Shown here in pieces: positions 49,101-61,300 of a stretch of DNA of 64,000 bases (the stretch's first letter is position 1; the number at the start of each line of letters is the position of its first letter). A model generated the notes under the pieces. It saw only the letters and a list, made by a program, of their open reading frames with translations. It did no database searches and was not told the DNA's origin. This DNA comes from Denticeps clupeoides (lineage: Eukaryota; Chordata; Actinopteri; Clupeiformes; Denticipitidae). Location: NCBI RefSeq assembly GCF_900700375.1, contig NC_041708.1, positions 8,290,313-8,354,312 on the forward strand, given 5' to 3'. A program made the translations under genes and the position numbers.

Positions 49101-52100
49101 AAATCTAAAGCTCCACACAAGCTCTCACCTTGTGTATTTCAATGGTAATGAGAACGATGTGTATCCGCTCAGGAGGATCTTGTCTAAGGCTCCTGGGACC
49201 ATAGGCACCAAGAAAACAGTTTGTAACACACAACACCGTGAAGGACTGAACTCCTGCAGTGCCCACAAGTAGGACAAAAATCCCCCCTGACATAAGTGCA
49301 AAACTTTTGGCAACAACAAGAAATGTCTGACCTCTGTGATCGCCAACAAAAGTTTTGCCACCAAGTGCTAAAATACGTTTTGCAAAAGGGGTCAAATACT
49401 TATGAATTTATAATAATAATAATTTTTTTATTGTTAGCATTTCTGAAATGCATTTTCTGGATTTTTTGGTTATTTTTCTTTCTCTCACTGTTCAACTAGA
49501 CCTACCATTGAAATATAGACTGCTCATTTCTTTGTTAGTAGGCAAACATACAAAATCAAAATTAATTTTTTTGCCCTTGACTATAATAGGCAGAAAGTGA
49601 AAGGCCAAAATAAAGTATGAAGTGATTGTCACTTGTGATACACAGCAGCACAGCACACGGTGCACACAGTGAAATTTGTCCTCTGCATTTAACCCATCAC
49701 CCTTGGTGAGCAGTGGGCAGCCATGACAGGCACCCGGGGAGCAGTGTGTGGGGACGGTGCTTTGCTCAGTGGCACCTTGGCGGATCAGGATTCGAACCGG
49801 CAACCTTCTGATTTCGGGGTCGCTTCCTTAACCGCTAGGCCACCACTGCCCCTAAAAAAATGTATTATGCAGTCGAGATTCCCACATTTGGGGAATTCGC
49901 AGGGGTCAGAACAGCCGAAGTGCAATGGCTGAGCCTCGCCTTGGGTGAACCGCCTTCTTGATCACGGTATCTCCCCTGCCAGGTAAGTAAGAACCTGAGA
50001 GAACTTGATCAGGACTGAACTATGACACTAGTCAGAGCATCTACAAAACAGCAGGTTGTTCCCAGCATGCAGTGTGGTACAAACCCATAAAATCCATACT
50101 TAAATTATATTTATTACACAAATAAATATGGAATTGTAATGTAAAAATACAATAGAAATCCTCACGTGATCTTAGTCCCCTGCCTTTTAAAACAAAGACA
50201 TTTGGTATATAATATGAAACAAGAATTAAAACAACCTCTTTCTGCTTTTTTCTGCCATCAAAATGGACACAGACATGGCCATAAATGTTTTCTGGTTTCT
50301 TTCTGGTTTTAAAAAGTTTGGTAAGTGTTAAAGAAATACACTGATGAAAATATTAATTTACCCATCAGCAGATGATGGTAAAATGAACACAACAGAGAAA
50401 TAGTCACTCACTCACGAAACTGGGCTGAAATTCTACTTTGAGTGGTCTCCTCAGGCCGATATGCAGTACCATGCAGCTAACAGTCACATTGCGGTCTTTG
50501 ATGGCAGGGGTGATCGTGAGGTTGCTGACTGCCTGGTACAAGCCTTCGGCAGTGTGACTGATATCACTGGGTGGCCTTAATGGTTCCACAACCTCTCCAG
50601 CCCATTTCCAGGAAAAGAAGATCTGAGGAGGAGTGAAGCCTTTGGCTTCACACTGTAACACACTCCTTCTCTTCATCATCACCACTGATGAAAGGATGGA
50701 AAGGGAGGGAGGCACTGGAGCAGAAATAAAACATGTTTAGGTGTTGGATGTGACAGATTTTATTTGAAAGACAACATTTTGGATGAATGGTTACATTTAT
50801 GATCTTCCTTTTTGTTCTACTTGCTAATGGCTGGTGGATTGACAAAAAACTTACCAGCAAAAGTATATTTGTACCGGCACCCTATGCAATTACTTTTTAT
50901 TGCTTTTCATAAAATAAGAAATTTCTAATTACTCATTATGGAAAGAATGTTGCCCGACTGAAGTAAGCTTTATTTCAGTTCAATGTACTGGAAGGTGTCT
51001 GCAGGATGTTTTGTTTTAACGAATGATCAACTCAAACCCCACTCACTCCCCTTATGAGTCTCATAGTTTAAATGTATATTTATATCATAAATATGCATTA
51101 TTAAGTCAAACCATATCTAGATAATGAATTAGAATAGAATAATTGTTGCCTTGCAGGATAAGACTGAGCAAGATGCTATATCCCCATGTAAAAAATGATG
51201 TCATCACATCCCATGCAGATGTAGTGAGGGTCAATCAAATAATTGAAAGTGAAGTGATTGTCATTGTGAACCTGCTAGGCTACCACTGCAAAAAGAACGT
51301 GAAGTAACTAACTTCTCCAGGTTAAATTAGCATTTAAATACCAATTATGCATGACAGTGTGGCTTTGGACTGGACATGCATGATTTGACTACACATCATT
51401 CTTCCATGAACAATTCAACTCAACAGTAACACAGACAATTGACTGTTTCCTTGTCTACTGCAATTACTCACCCTTAATGATCAGTGTCAGGTTGCTGTAG
51501 TGGACGTGGGTTGCATTGTAACTAATTCTGCAGTGATACTCCCCCTGCTGATTTAACATGACCTTCTGAATCATCAGTGGGAAGGAGCCATTCTGAAATT
51601 TGGAGGTTTCCCAGTAAAAACCGTCATCTGTGTCAGTGTCATTTGTGCCTGGGCTGTAAGAGGCGATGACTGACCCTTCATGTGACCAAAAGGCCCCGAG
51701 GAGGGTTGTGATTACACTTCCGTCAAGAGAGGCAGCACAAGGCAACTCAACGGATGAGTGAAGGTCAACCAGGAGTTCAAAGGTCAAAACAGAACCTGTA
51801 AGAGACAGAGTGAATATGAAAGGATGGCAATAAAACTACAAAAAGGGAGAGTGGAATGTAAACAAGAGATAATAATGAATTTACTGCAGTGAAACTTACG
51901 CCACACACATGCGGTTAAACATCTCTTCAAAATGCAGTATAGACTTACACAAGAATACAACTTACAACTGCTATAAAACAATTGCGTAAAAAAACTCATT
52001 AAACATAGTAGCAGTTTTAGAAAGACAGAGATTATTGTAACAAAGGGCACTATTTTTGATCTGGCAGTAAGTACGGCGCTACACTCTAGGTGTGGGCAGT

Positions 52101-53877
52101 GTTGCCAACTTTCTCCTACGTGAAGTAGCTGATCTTCACTCAGAAAGTGGCTAGGTTATGCCACATGCTAATTTGCATATACATGATGTCATCACACAGT
52201 GTTTGCTTACAGTGTCCGCTTTTCTCCTACTCTGTACCAATACAGATACAGCTCAATGTATTTCATTTATTTTCAAAATATGTACCATTGTATATTGTAC
52301 ACATTTTGTCAAAATGTTTTCACTAGGTGCTTTATGGTAATGGTCGGTAATATGGCAACAGTGAGTGTGGGAATTAATTGCAAGTGTAACAAAGATTTAC
52401 ATAATAAAAAGATAAAACATGTACAGTGCAGGTCAAAAGTTTGGACGCACCCTCTCATTCAATGTGTTTTCTTTATTTTCATGACCATTTACATTGGAAG
52501 ATTCTCACTGAAGGGGCCAACAAGTGCTGAACACCTGTGGGAACTCCTTCAACACATTGAATGAGAAGGTGTATCCAAACTTTTGGCCTGTACTGTACAT
52601 AAAAATACAGTTAAAACAAGGAACATACACAATCTTTAATGATGTTTATGTATGCAATGCCTTTATGACGAAGGTTTAAATCATCCAGAAAAAGTATGTT
52701 TCGCTTCTCTACCAAATGCTGTTTTCTTGTTTTATCTTTTTATGTAAATCCTGAGGATGTCCTACCTTACACTGGGTAACAAGCTCCATATTTAACATGT
52801 AGTCCTGACCAGTTTGAAAATAGTGGACCAATAAGGGGTCGATGGACACCAAAGCTCAGGATGCACATTAACGTATTAAGAACAAAAAAACACCTTATTA
52901 TGAGCAGATATTGAGTACATGAAGTGCATATATAAATCTGTCTCAGGACAATATAATTAGGTTTTTTATTGTCGTTTCAACTGTCTACACAGTACATGAT
53001 GAAACCAGACAACATTCCTACTGGACGTTGTTGCAACATGCAACCACACAAGTGCTGAGACGTTGGCAGTTTTTACCATCCTAGAAATAATTTCCAATAG
53101 ATCTACTTTTTGTAAAGCCCTATGTATCTTATGTTTAGTGTAACCCAGCAAAATATTCCTCGTGGACATGAGCAGACTTGGCCAATAAACTCGGTTCTGA
53201 TGGAAAACACAAGAGTTCTACATGTGCTCAACATTTCTCAAAACATATGCTACAGTATTGATGTCTGTTGATGTATTGACTCCAGGATCAACGCTAACAT
53301 GGGTCTATCAGACCTAGCAATGCCTCGCAGTGTCAAAATAACACCTTTGAGTTCTAGTCTTCACTGTGCCAGCGCATGTTCCTTCGTGTATATTAGCATT
53401 TAATATAAAGGGCTGATGAACAACTCCAAGGTAATAATTTACCAGTGTGATACATACCTGCTAATCAGATTAAAAGATGACCTGTGGAATATTTTACACT
53501 TCAAACAATCGATTCAGAGCCAAGGTAAGGTCAAGATCACATGGCGCAGTATACTGGTGTCTCAAGAAGACAAATGAAACTAATAGCAGAGGACTGGACT
53601 CTCGGAATCTCTGACATATTGTGGGGCACCTTATTTTGACCATTTTATCCAACCAGTTCCAAGTAACAAACTGCAACACCATGACTGAAGTCAGTCACCC
53701 GAGATAATGTATCATCCTTGCGTCAATCACACACGGATAAAAAACACGAGTGAAAAGCAGCTGTCGAAGATGAAACAATGTCGCCTCCGCTATCATTCCC
53801 ACCAGGGCTGTGGGCCAATACTCACCTGTGTTTATACAGCCCAGCAGACAGATACAGCAGAAGACTTTAAACTTCAT
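42573..53877 (-). CDS. Multi-domain immunoglobulin-superfamily membrane protein (unassigned)
   Basis: Thirteen exons can be joined: 53877-53826 (signal peptide MKFKVFCCICLLGCINT), 51795-51472 (V-set; LPCAA, AFWSHEG, YHCRIS), 50714-50412 (C1-set; LQCEAKGF, FSWKW, VSCMV), 48182-47877 (C1-set; LSCDVAGFYP, ILWIQ, IKCIV), 47067-46963 (transmembrane MMIISLVLVFLLCLGFSW plus RRK), 46883-46722, 46614-46336, 46247-46197, 45934-45677, 44976-44586, 44500-44237, 43833-43555 and 42592-42573. V-C1-C1-TM resembles SIRP- or B7-like receptors. Exons after the TM encode further Ig-like segments: one with CDITDFYPPDISITWF and IVCRVEH, others lacking one or both cysteines. All junctions are phase 1, and every internal exon except 44976-44586 is a multiple of three. 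That exon is one base too long at a C8 run and stops early as written. If that base is an error the model gives about 930 residues. It may be one gene or two. Confidence 0.7.
42764..43013 (-). repeat. SINE family A in the last intron of the Ig gene
   Basis: A near-full copy, more diverged than others (head reads GGGATTTTAACCC in place of GGATTCGAACC). Confidence 0.75.
43119..43200. repeat. (CA)n and TATA microsatellite
   Basis: About 27 CA units followed by TA-rich and CATA repeats, in the last intron of the Ig gene. Confidence 0.9.
43301..43374 (+). repeat. SINE family A tail fragment
   Basis: The tail half only (AGGACACATTTCGT, GTGTGCTGTGCTGCAG, TCACTTTCACTTCAC), plus orientation. Confidence 0.65.
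45140..45653 (+). mobile_element. Tc1/mariner-derived deletion derivative
   Basis: Both ends are present: a left-end remnant with GTTTGGACATACC and the right end GTGTGTCCAAACTTTTGGAC. The interior encodes a transposase C-terminal fragment (PPQSPDLNPVEMVWGELD, LLKLIERMPRV). It is a close relative of 36389-36885 and lies in an Ig-gene intron. Confidence 0.85.
48647..48674. repeat. G homopolymer (28 bases)
   Basis: An uninterrupted G run in an intron of the Ig gene. It could form a G-quadruplex, and its true length is probably uncertain in any assembly. Confidence 0.95.
48880..49410 (+). mobile_element. Tc1-like transposon remnant
   Basis: The plus strand has the typical Tc1 leader and ORF start: CCATGGCCAAGACCAAAGAG, then residues ARDRIFDLHKAGMA and IAKQLGEKVTTVG. 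The middle of the transposase is gone. The right part ends with GGGGTCAAATACTTATG, the usual Tc1 end sequence. Confidence 0.85.
49612..49853 (-). repeat. SINE family A, full-length reference copy
   Basis: A complete copy in minus orientation. Reading the minus strand, the tRNA-like head has an A-box region (GTGGCCTAGCGGTTAAGGAA) and a B-box (GGTTCGAATCC), followed by the body and a tail ending at ATCACTTCAT. It is a clear RNA polymerase III-type SINE. Confidence 0.9.
51243..51292 (-). repeat. SINE family A with large internal deletion
   Basis: The tail end (GAAAGTGAAGTGATTGTCAT) is joined directly to the extreme head (CTGCTAGGCTACCACTGC), with nearly the whole body missing. Confidence 0.65.
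52421..52598 (+). mobile_element. Short Tc1-derived miniature element
   Basis: The left end GTACAGTGCAGGTCAAAAGT and the right end CCAAACTTTTGGCCTGTACT are inverted repeats. Only a scrap of coding sequence (GGGAACTCCTTCAA) remains between them. It is the smallest of the three relatives in the window. Confidence 0.85.
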
Positions 53878-55131
53878 GGTCTCCCACTTGTCCACGGATC
53901 TTATCACTGCTCGCGCTTCCTTTCTGTCCCTTGATTCTTTCTGACACACACAAATACACACTTATATAGAGGAATGGGGGAGGAGGCGGGGTTCAATCCA
54001 CAAACAGGATGATAAGCTGACAAGGGGCTATAAAATAAATACTGAATGAATAAAGTCGGTGAGGGAGTGAGAAAGACGGGAGGGGCACAATTAAGACCCT
54101 TAAAATTCATCCTGGCCCCTCTCCAGCATTTTAGGACTACTTTACATTCATCGTGCAGTGTGATGAAACTTGCTCCAGGGTCTGCCAGCGATCTTGTGTG
54201 CACAAGAGCCACACGTCAAAGCTCCCCATTCATGCAAAAAGAGAGGAAAGAAGGCAGAGGAAGCTGCGTTCTCTTCCAAGTTGCTTCTCTTCCAGCTCTA
54301 TGTTTTTTTTTATTCTTTTTCTATGTTTATTGTCAGTCATACACCATAACAGAGAGACTATAATTGTAGAACAAAAATGGATCTTCAATATCAAACCAAC
54401 TGAACAAATCTGATTTGATCCAGAGACACTGATTTTGTCACTCCCTTCAGGCACGCGATTGGGGTTGACTGTGGCCAGTAATGCCTAATTTTGCAGCAAC
54501 TTTTTTTTTTGCAGAGAAATTGGGTGAGAACGGATTGGACTGAATTGACGAAATTTGTTTTGTTTGAATATTTTTTCTACTTTCTTTAAAATTACTAAGA
54601 TAAACATTTAATGCAATATTTTAAAAGGAATATAGTATTGATAAGTGCATCCATGTTCATTCATGAGTGTTTAATCAACAGAAACAACAGATTTTTACCC
54701 TTCATATCTACAGGGAAGATGGTCGCCCCCACAAAAGACACCATTGTGCGTCAACATTTTTCAGCAAAGCCCAGAATGGACAACCTAAGCATTACCTCTA
54801 GGGGGGCGCATCCAGGTCTAGCTGGAATTAGCTATTGGTGCCTGATGGCTACTAATTTTACCAATGCACACTGGGTAATGGAGTTGTTAAAATGTATTTG
54901 TCTGCATCTTTAGATGTACATAAAAGACACATTGACCACTAATGACATTTCTTCATCATGCAGAAAAATAAATTTAATCTGTTTACACCATGGACATGTA
55001 ATCCTCCTTAGTTAGTGGCATTGATATCAACTGGCATTAAGTGGAATGAGCCTATAAAGTCCTGGCGCCACCTGGAGGGCCAGGGGCAGCAGGACGTTTC
55101 AGGCTCAGGCCTTCAATGTCTTGTCTGCCTG

Positions 55132-55776
55132 AAAGGTCCCCTATTATGAAAAAAGTGGATTATGAAAAATAGGTCTTAGTGGTCCCCTAATACTGTATCT
55201 GAAGTCTCTTTTTGAAATTCAGCGGTGGTGCAAAATTACAGCTTCTTTTAGCCAGTCACACAATGAGATTTTCCCAGGTTTTGGTGTGTGTAGCTTTAAA
55301 TGCGTATGTGGAGTAGCGATGCTGGACAAGGGGGAGACTGGCCTACAGAAGTGTGTGGGCATTACGTCATCAACACTATTCACCAACCACAATGTTTGAA
55401 CCAAAATGAAAGTCATGTCTTTTTAAAAGAGTCTGGGGTGACGGAATTTGTGCTCATTTTTACATGAATGCATCAAGCAAATGCAATGCTTTGCACGTTT
55501 TCAAGTAATGGCAAATGGTGGAGTTATATTTTAGGGGAGGGGTGGGAAATTCTCTGGCCAGACAAAGCATGAAAAAGGGGAGGTAACCTTTCCCCTTATG
55601 ATGACATAAGGGGAGACATTCCAGATCCGACCATCTGAGGTGCTGCTCTCTAAACGGCAAAGCAGAATGGCCAAAGCAAGCACTCTTTACTAATTTCTAG
55701 CCACTGCAGGACCATAGACAGGACCATAATGTTAAATATTCTCACAAAGTGAAACTTTCATGATAGGGGACCTTTA
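55132..55776. mobile_element. Non-autonomous element with terminal inverted repeats
   Basis: It begins AAAGGTCCCCTATTATGAAA and ends TTTCATGATAGGGGACCTTT, which are inverted copies of each other with one or two differences. No transposase is visible. An internal segment (AGATCCGACCATCTGAGG, then AGAATGGCCAAAG) recurs at about 57170-57225. I cannot assign the superfamily. Confidence 0.75.
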
Positions 55777-57164
55777 ATTATATACGTTCCTTGTTTAAGC
55801 CTCCATGCTCTCTCATTCTGTTGTTGCTTGTTACTTGTGAGACATCGCTATTCCTCATGTTGCTGTTCTCATACAGAACTTACCTAGAGTGTTATTTCAG
55901 TTTTGTTTAGCCATTGTGCAATTTCTGTTTTATTCTTTCAAAATGCCATCCCTGGTGTGACAGAGCCCTAGTAGGAAAACACTGGAGCAGCACAGTCTAT
56001 ATATGTGGACACACTTTAGCTCACTCAGCCCCCAAATAATGCAAAAATCATGTGATTCAGTCGTATGTATTGCCACCCAGGGCAGCCAGGGCAGCTCATT
56101 CAGTCATATTTACTTTATTTACCAATTGCAGCCTGTTTTTGTAGTGCACTAATAACCGTGATACTACCCAGTGTACCATGTGGGTCCCTTGTGTTTTTTT
56201 CTGAGGGCGGCATAGCCTAAAGCAAGCCTTTAAAAAAGGGTTAGAGTTTCTACTGCATGCTTTCTGTGGCCAAGAGAAAAGTTAAAGAGGTCCTAAACAA
56301 GCCAAAATAAGGCTTTTGATATGTGGACTGGGATGGGCTTAGTCTTCATCCTCATCTGGTTATATAATGGGGACCACCAAAAAGGCAACACATTATTGCA
56401 CCATTTAGTTTCACACATTATTTCACCATTTAAAACTATTTAATGCAGTTTTACAGTATACATTAGAACCCATAGGTAAGTTTTTCAATGCAGAAACATT
56501 ATCAGAAATTTAGATTAATTGTAAACAACAGTCTAAGAAAGAATGAAAGAGAGAGTGTTTGAGGTTTAAATGGGAGACGTGAACAGAAGTAGGTTTAGTG
56601 AGGGACTGAAAGGATGCCACAGAGAGTTCTCAGACTCGAGGAAAAAGGGCTCCCCCAGCCATTCAGGACTTGTGCTCATAAATCACACAAACCTCCACAG
56701 GGTTCACAAGCGCAACAAAAACCAATGGAAACCTTTAAAAGCTCCATTTTGTGTGACAAAGAAGTCAAATTATATATTTCCTTGTTTATGCTTTATTCTT
56801 CAATCACAGTCAGGTCCAACCAAGCATTCTGTTTGGTTGAGAGAATCTGAAAATATGTAAATTATGATATCTCTATCATAACACCAAATAGGACATTTAT
56901 AGAAATAAAATCTGTTGTTTTCCCATATGGTTGTATGGTCACTGCAGTCATAAGTAAAAAAAAATTATCCAAACCTCTCATGGTTAAACCATGGGTATTG
57001 TAAACCTGTGGGATCATCTGTTGCACTCCTTGTTCTCCCACTGACATATTACTGCCTAATGGCTGTTTGTTGCATGTTAGCATCTACCTTTTATCATTTT
57101 AATTCATGAACCTGTTAGGTCTTCAGTTGTGTGTTAGTGGACAAAGCATGACAACATATGCTGT

Positions 57165-57300
57165 CAAATTCCAGATCTGACCATCTGACCTTCCTCTTTC
57201 TGAATGGTGAAGAAGAATGGCCAAAGAACTCTTAATACATATTGTTATTTTTTGCCTCTGTAGAACCATAGACATGATCGGGGAATTAGTATTTAATGCC
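57165..57300. mobile_element. Partial relative of the 55132-55776 element
   Basis: It shares CCAGATCTGACCATCTGA and GAAGAATGGCCAAAG with the interior of the element to its left, plus the following ACCATAGACA segment. No terminal repeat is found. Confidence 0.55.
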
Positions 57301-57374
57301 ACAATGGTTTGAGGAAGGAGCAGCACAGGCACTCAAAATTGGGTGAGATTTTAATAATCAGAAAAGGCGCAATG

Positions 57375-57510
57375 ACCAATGACCACAAGCATCCAGACCA
57401 TAACGGGTTACAAGCCATCACATCAGGCCTGCAGCAGCGACCCCTCCCTGCCAGATGAGCTGAACGACTTCTTTTCACGGTTTGAGGAAGAGATCAGGGA
57501 GCCACCGAGG
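57375..57510 (+). mobile_element. LINE ORF2 fragment
   Basis: The plus strand encodes ITGYKPSHQACSSDPSLP followed by DELNDFFSRFE. This is the linker between endonuclease and reverse transcriptase in fish non-LTR elements of the L2/Rex1/CR1 type. No other part is recognisable. Confidence 0.6.
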
Positions 57511-58358
57511 AAAACGACTCCCTCTATTTGAGCAGACACATGCACATTTGTGGCCTACTGGAGGCCATTTTGCAGGGTTCTGGCAGTTCTCCTCCTGTTC
57601 CTCCTTGCACAATAGAGGAGGTAGCAGTCCTGCTGCTGGGTTGTTGCCCTTCTCCCTGACCTCTTCCACGTCTCCTAATGTACTGGCCTGTCTCCTGGTA
57701 GTGCCTCCATGCTCTGGACCCTATAATTTATCCCTGTCTATTCCTTTGGGCTTAATAAACTTTTCTGATTCTGATTCATTTGCACATCAGCATGTGAAAT
57801 TGTCAGTGTTACTTCTTAATTGTATAGCTCTTTTCACCGAAGTTTGATTGACTTGAAGTTACATTGTGTTGTTTAAGTGTTCCCTTTTTTGAGCAGTGTA
57901 CAATTCAAGTTACTGGGTCATATACACATAAATAAACAATGGTGACATTCAATTAAGTTTTTAAAGGGTGCAAAGGGTTCTACAAGGAAGAACACCCATT
58001 TTTTATGACATGCTAAGTTTAACATTCCTGTAAAGATAATTGCAAATTTACCTTAGGTTTGAGGCAAGCATATGTAAAACAACAACATTGCTACTATGGT
58101 TTATTACACTTGATGGCATGAAGAATATTTATGTACGAATCATTTTTTTATTAAAACATTTGGTGCTACTTGCTTCCCATCAACTCAAAACTCCAGTTAG
58201 ACCACTGCTTTTAGGAGACAATGGCAAAGATGCAAATATAAATGCTGAGGATCTGCATGATAAAGATGGAAAAAACAAGAAAATCAGGAAACTACTGACA
58301 TAAAAAGACGTGTTCAGGAGTGTTCTTTCATTCATGTCTTGTGATACTGCTTTGAACC

Positions 58359-61300
58359 ATGGACACATTTTGGCTTTTCCAGATAGCGGTTTTACTGTGT
58401 TTGCCAGGTACAGTGAAATGTTTCATGTGTATTTTATCCTGTGTGTCTTGCAGTGTTCCTTCTGTGAAAAATGCTGAAATGTGTTAAAATAACTATCCCA
58501 CTGGACAGTAAATTATCTATCTATCTATACGGTGAATGTAGTTGACAGGAACTAAAAATGCTCAAGGAACAGCACTTCATAAATGACTTTATTTTTGATT
58601 AATACATGTTTTGTTTCTTATATAGCAGCTACCGAGGCACAGACAGGTAAGAACATTCTGTTCATTTTGAGTATTAAAAGTGTTCTAAAAGTGTTCTGGT
58701 AGAAGAAGTACACAAGCGTACTTGAGGTAAAGTAGAGCTATACAAGGAACAATTTTTCTCCATTATAAGTAGAAGTCCACCGTTTGAAATACCTTTTAAA
58801 AGTACAAAGGTTTTTAAATGTACTTAAATACCAAAAGTAAAAATATAGTGATTTATTAGGGTTATAATGTACTGTTAGTAGTTTATTTCAACTAGGGGAC
58901 ATCTTTTAACAGAATGTCATTCATTTGACTGATGTTCATTAAAGCGACAACAAGCACAAAGTATTGAAGGCAAACCATGTCAATTTGGTGAAATATGGTT
59001 ACTATTGAATAAAGGGTTTGAGAACAAGCATAGTTTAGTCACAAAATCTGGCCAAGTCAGATTTAATGTAATAGGAACTATACACATTAAGAAGCAAGAC
59101 ACATAGGTGACATCAGGGGTCGGGGCTTGCAGTGTTTGTAGGTGTTCTGTTTAGCTGCTAAATATAAAGCTTTATCTGCTGCACTAAACAGGAGAGGAGG
59201 TTACAAAATTCTTGCTGTGTGGTCTTAAGAATTTGGCTTGTTCACTAGTGTAAGGTAAACCCCCAGGATTAACATAAAGAGATAAAACAAGAAAAGTTGA
59301 AAGTTGTTACACAAATAAATAGCAAAGTCGAACAAAAATTCTACTTAAGTACAGTTACAACGTATTACTTCATTACTTCTCATTTCTGTAAAACACAGTA
59401 AAATGAAATAGATGATTGGCATAAATAATTGTCATTTGTTACCCGCACTATTATTATTGAATCATACAACACTGAAATATTGATGCAATGTTCTCTTTCA
59501 TTGGTATGTGTTTCTTCTGTGAAAAAGGCTGAAATGTGTTAAAATGCTTATGTCACTGGACAATAAATGATCTATCTATATATATGGTGAATGTAGTTGA
59601 CAGGAACTAAATATGCTCAAGGATCAGCACTTCATAAATGATTTAACTTTTGATTAATACATGTTTTCTTTCTTATATAGCAGCTACCGAGGCACAGACA
59701 GGTAAGAACATTCTGTTCATTTTGAGTATTAAAAGTGTTGTAAAAGTGTTCTGGTAGAAGAAGTACACAAGCGTATTTGAGGTAAAGTAGAGCTATACAA
59801 GGAACAATTTTACTCCAGTATAAGTAGAAGTCCACCGTTTGAAATACCTTTTAAAACCCCCAGGATTAACATAAATAGATAAGACAAGAAACAACATCTT
59901 GGTAGTTATCTATATCTAGAAGAAACAAACAAGATTTAGCTTTTGATTTGGATCATTTTTGTTCTGGAAAACCTCAAACCCAAATCCCTAAAAAAAAAAA
60001 AAAAACAAATTTTAGCGAGTGACCAAAATACTAATATGGAGCTAATGGAAGGTGCATTGCAAAAATCACATGGGGGGACACAAGACATCGGGGCCTTATT
60101 ATAAACCACAAGGCAATAAAAATCTATTTTATTTCTCTGTAAAATCAAATGCAGTCCCAGTGTCTCAGCACACATAGCTCCAATCTGAAAAACCATTGAA
60201 TATTTGATAGTTGTAATCAAGACCGAGTAAATACAAACACACTAGTAGCTGCATTTCAGTCATGCGACTTTTATGATGTACAACGGCGAGGGCAGGAGGT
60301 AAAAACTGAGTTTAAGTCTATGGAAGAAAGTGTCGCAGAGACTCCATATTCCGCATCTTTCTCACATCATTTAAACGCAGAATAACATTGATGATTTAAA
60401 AATACAGGGAGTAGAAAGTATGGATAATCAGGCTAAAACAAAAGTTGAAAGTTGTCACACAAATAAATAGCGAAGCAAAGTATTGATACGCGAAAATTCT
60501 AATTAAGTTCAGTTACAACGTAGCACTTCATTACTTCTCATCTCTGTAAAACACACAGTAAAGTAAAATACATGATTGGCATAAAAATTATGTCATTTAA
60601 TGTTACCATAAAAATTATTATTAAATCATACAACACTGATATATTGATGCAATGTTCTCTTTCATTGGTATGTGTTTCTTCTGTGAAAAAGGCTGAAATG
60701 TGTTAAAATAATTATCCCACTGGACAATCAATGATCTATCTATCTATACGATGAATGTAGTTGACAGGAACTAAAAATGCTCAAGGAACAGCACTTCATA
60801 AATGACTTTACTTTTGATTAATACATGTTTTGTTTCTTATATAGCAGCTACCGAGGCACAGACAGGTAAGAACATTCTGTTCATTTTGAGTATTAATAGT
60901 GTTCTAAAAGTGTTCTGGTAGAAGAAGTACACAAGCATACTTTAGGTAAAGTAGAGCTATACAAGGAACAATTTTACTCCACTATAAGTAGAAGTCCTCC
61001 CTTTGAAATACCTTTAAAAAAAATCTAAAGTCTTTAAATGTACTTAAATACCAAAAGAAAATGTACAGTGATTTATTATGGTTATAATTCAATAGTTTTT
61101 TTTCAACTAGGGGACATCTTTTAACAGAATGAAAGTGAAGTGATTGTCACACGTGATACACAGCAGCACAGCACACAGTGCACACAGTGAAATTTGTCCT
61201 CTGCATTTAACCCATCACCCTGAGTGAGCAGTGGGCAGCCATGACAGGCACCCGGGGAGCAGTGTGTGGGGACGGTGCTTTGCTCAGTGGCACCTCAGTG

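Larger units (their letters stand above)
53878..58358. other. Intergenic between the Ig gene and the protease
   Basis: This is the longest gap in the window. It holds a terminal-inverted-repeat element (55132-55776), a partial relative of it (about 57165-57300) and a LINE coding fragment (57375-57510). The rest is AT-rich. Short frames such as 54611-54913 and 58040-58303 lack any family motif. Confidence 0.5.

Noticed and set aside
49612-49853. tRNA gene suggested by A-box and B-box sequences (also at 18623, 61131 and others)
   Set aside because: The boxes belong to a repeated SINE with a 240-bp body. The head does not fold into a normal cloverleaf with an acceptor stem, and the same unit recurs many times.
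52940-53700. Possible extra exons in the first intron of the Ig gene
   Set aside because: Frames at 53169 and 53682 (minus) contain no Ig motif and lack phase-1 splice boundaries. They are more like unclassified repeat sequence.
54611-54913. 100-codon plus-strand ORF with KMVAPTKDTIVRQHFSA
   Set aside because: No family recognised, AT-rich surroundings and no supporting exon structure. Probably chance or repeat-derived.
58040-58303. 87-codon ORF just upstream of the protease
   Set aside because: Its tail is charged and it is close to exon 1, but its stop precedes the protease ATG. No splice link or homology is evident, and the codon use is AT-driven.
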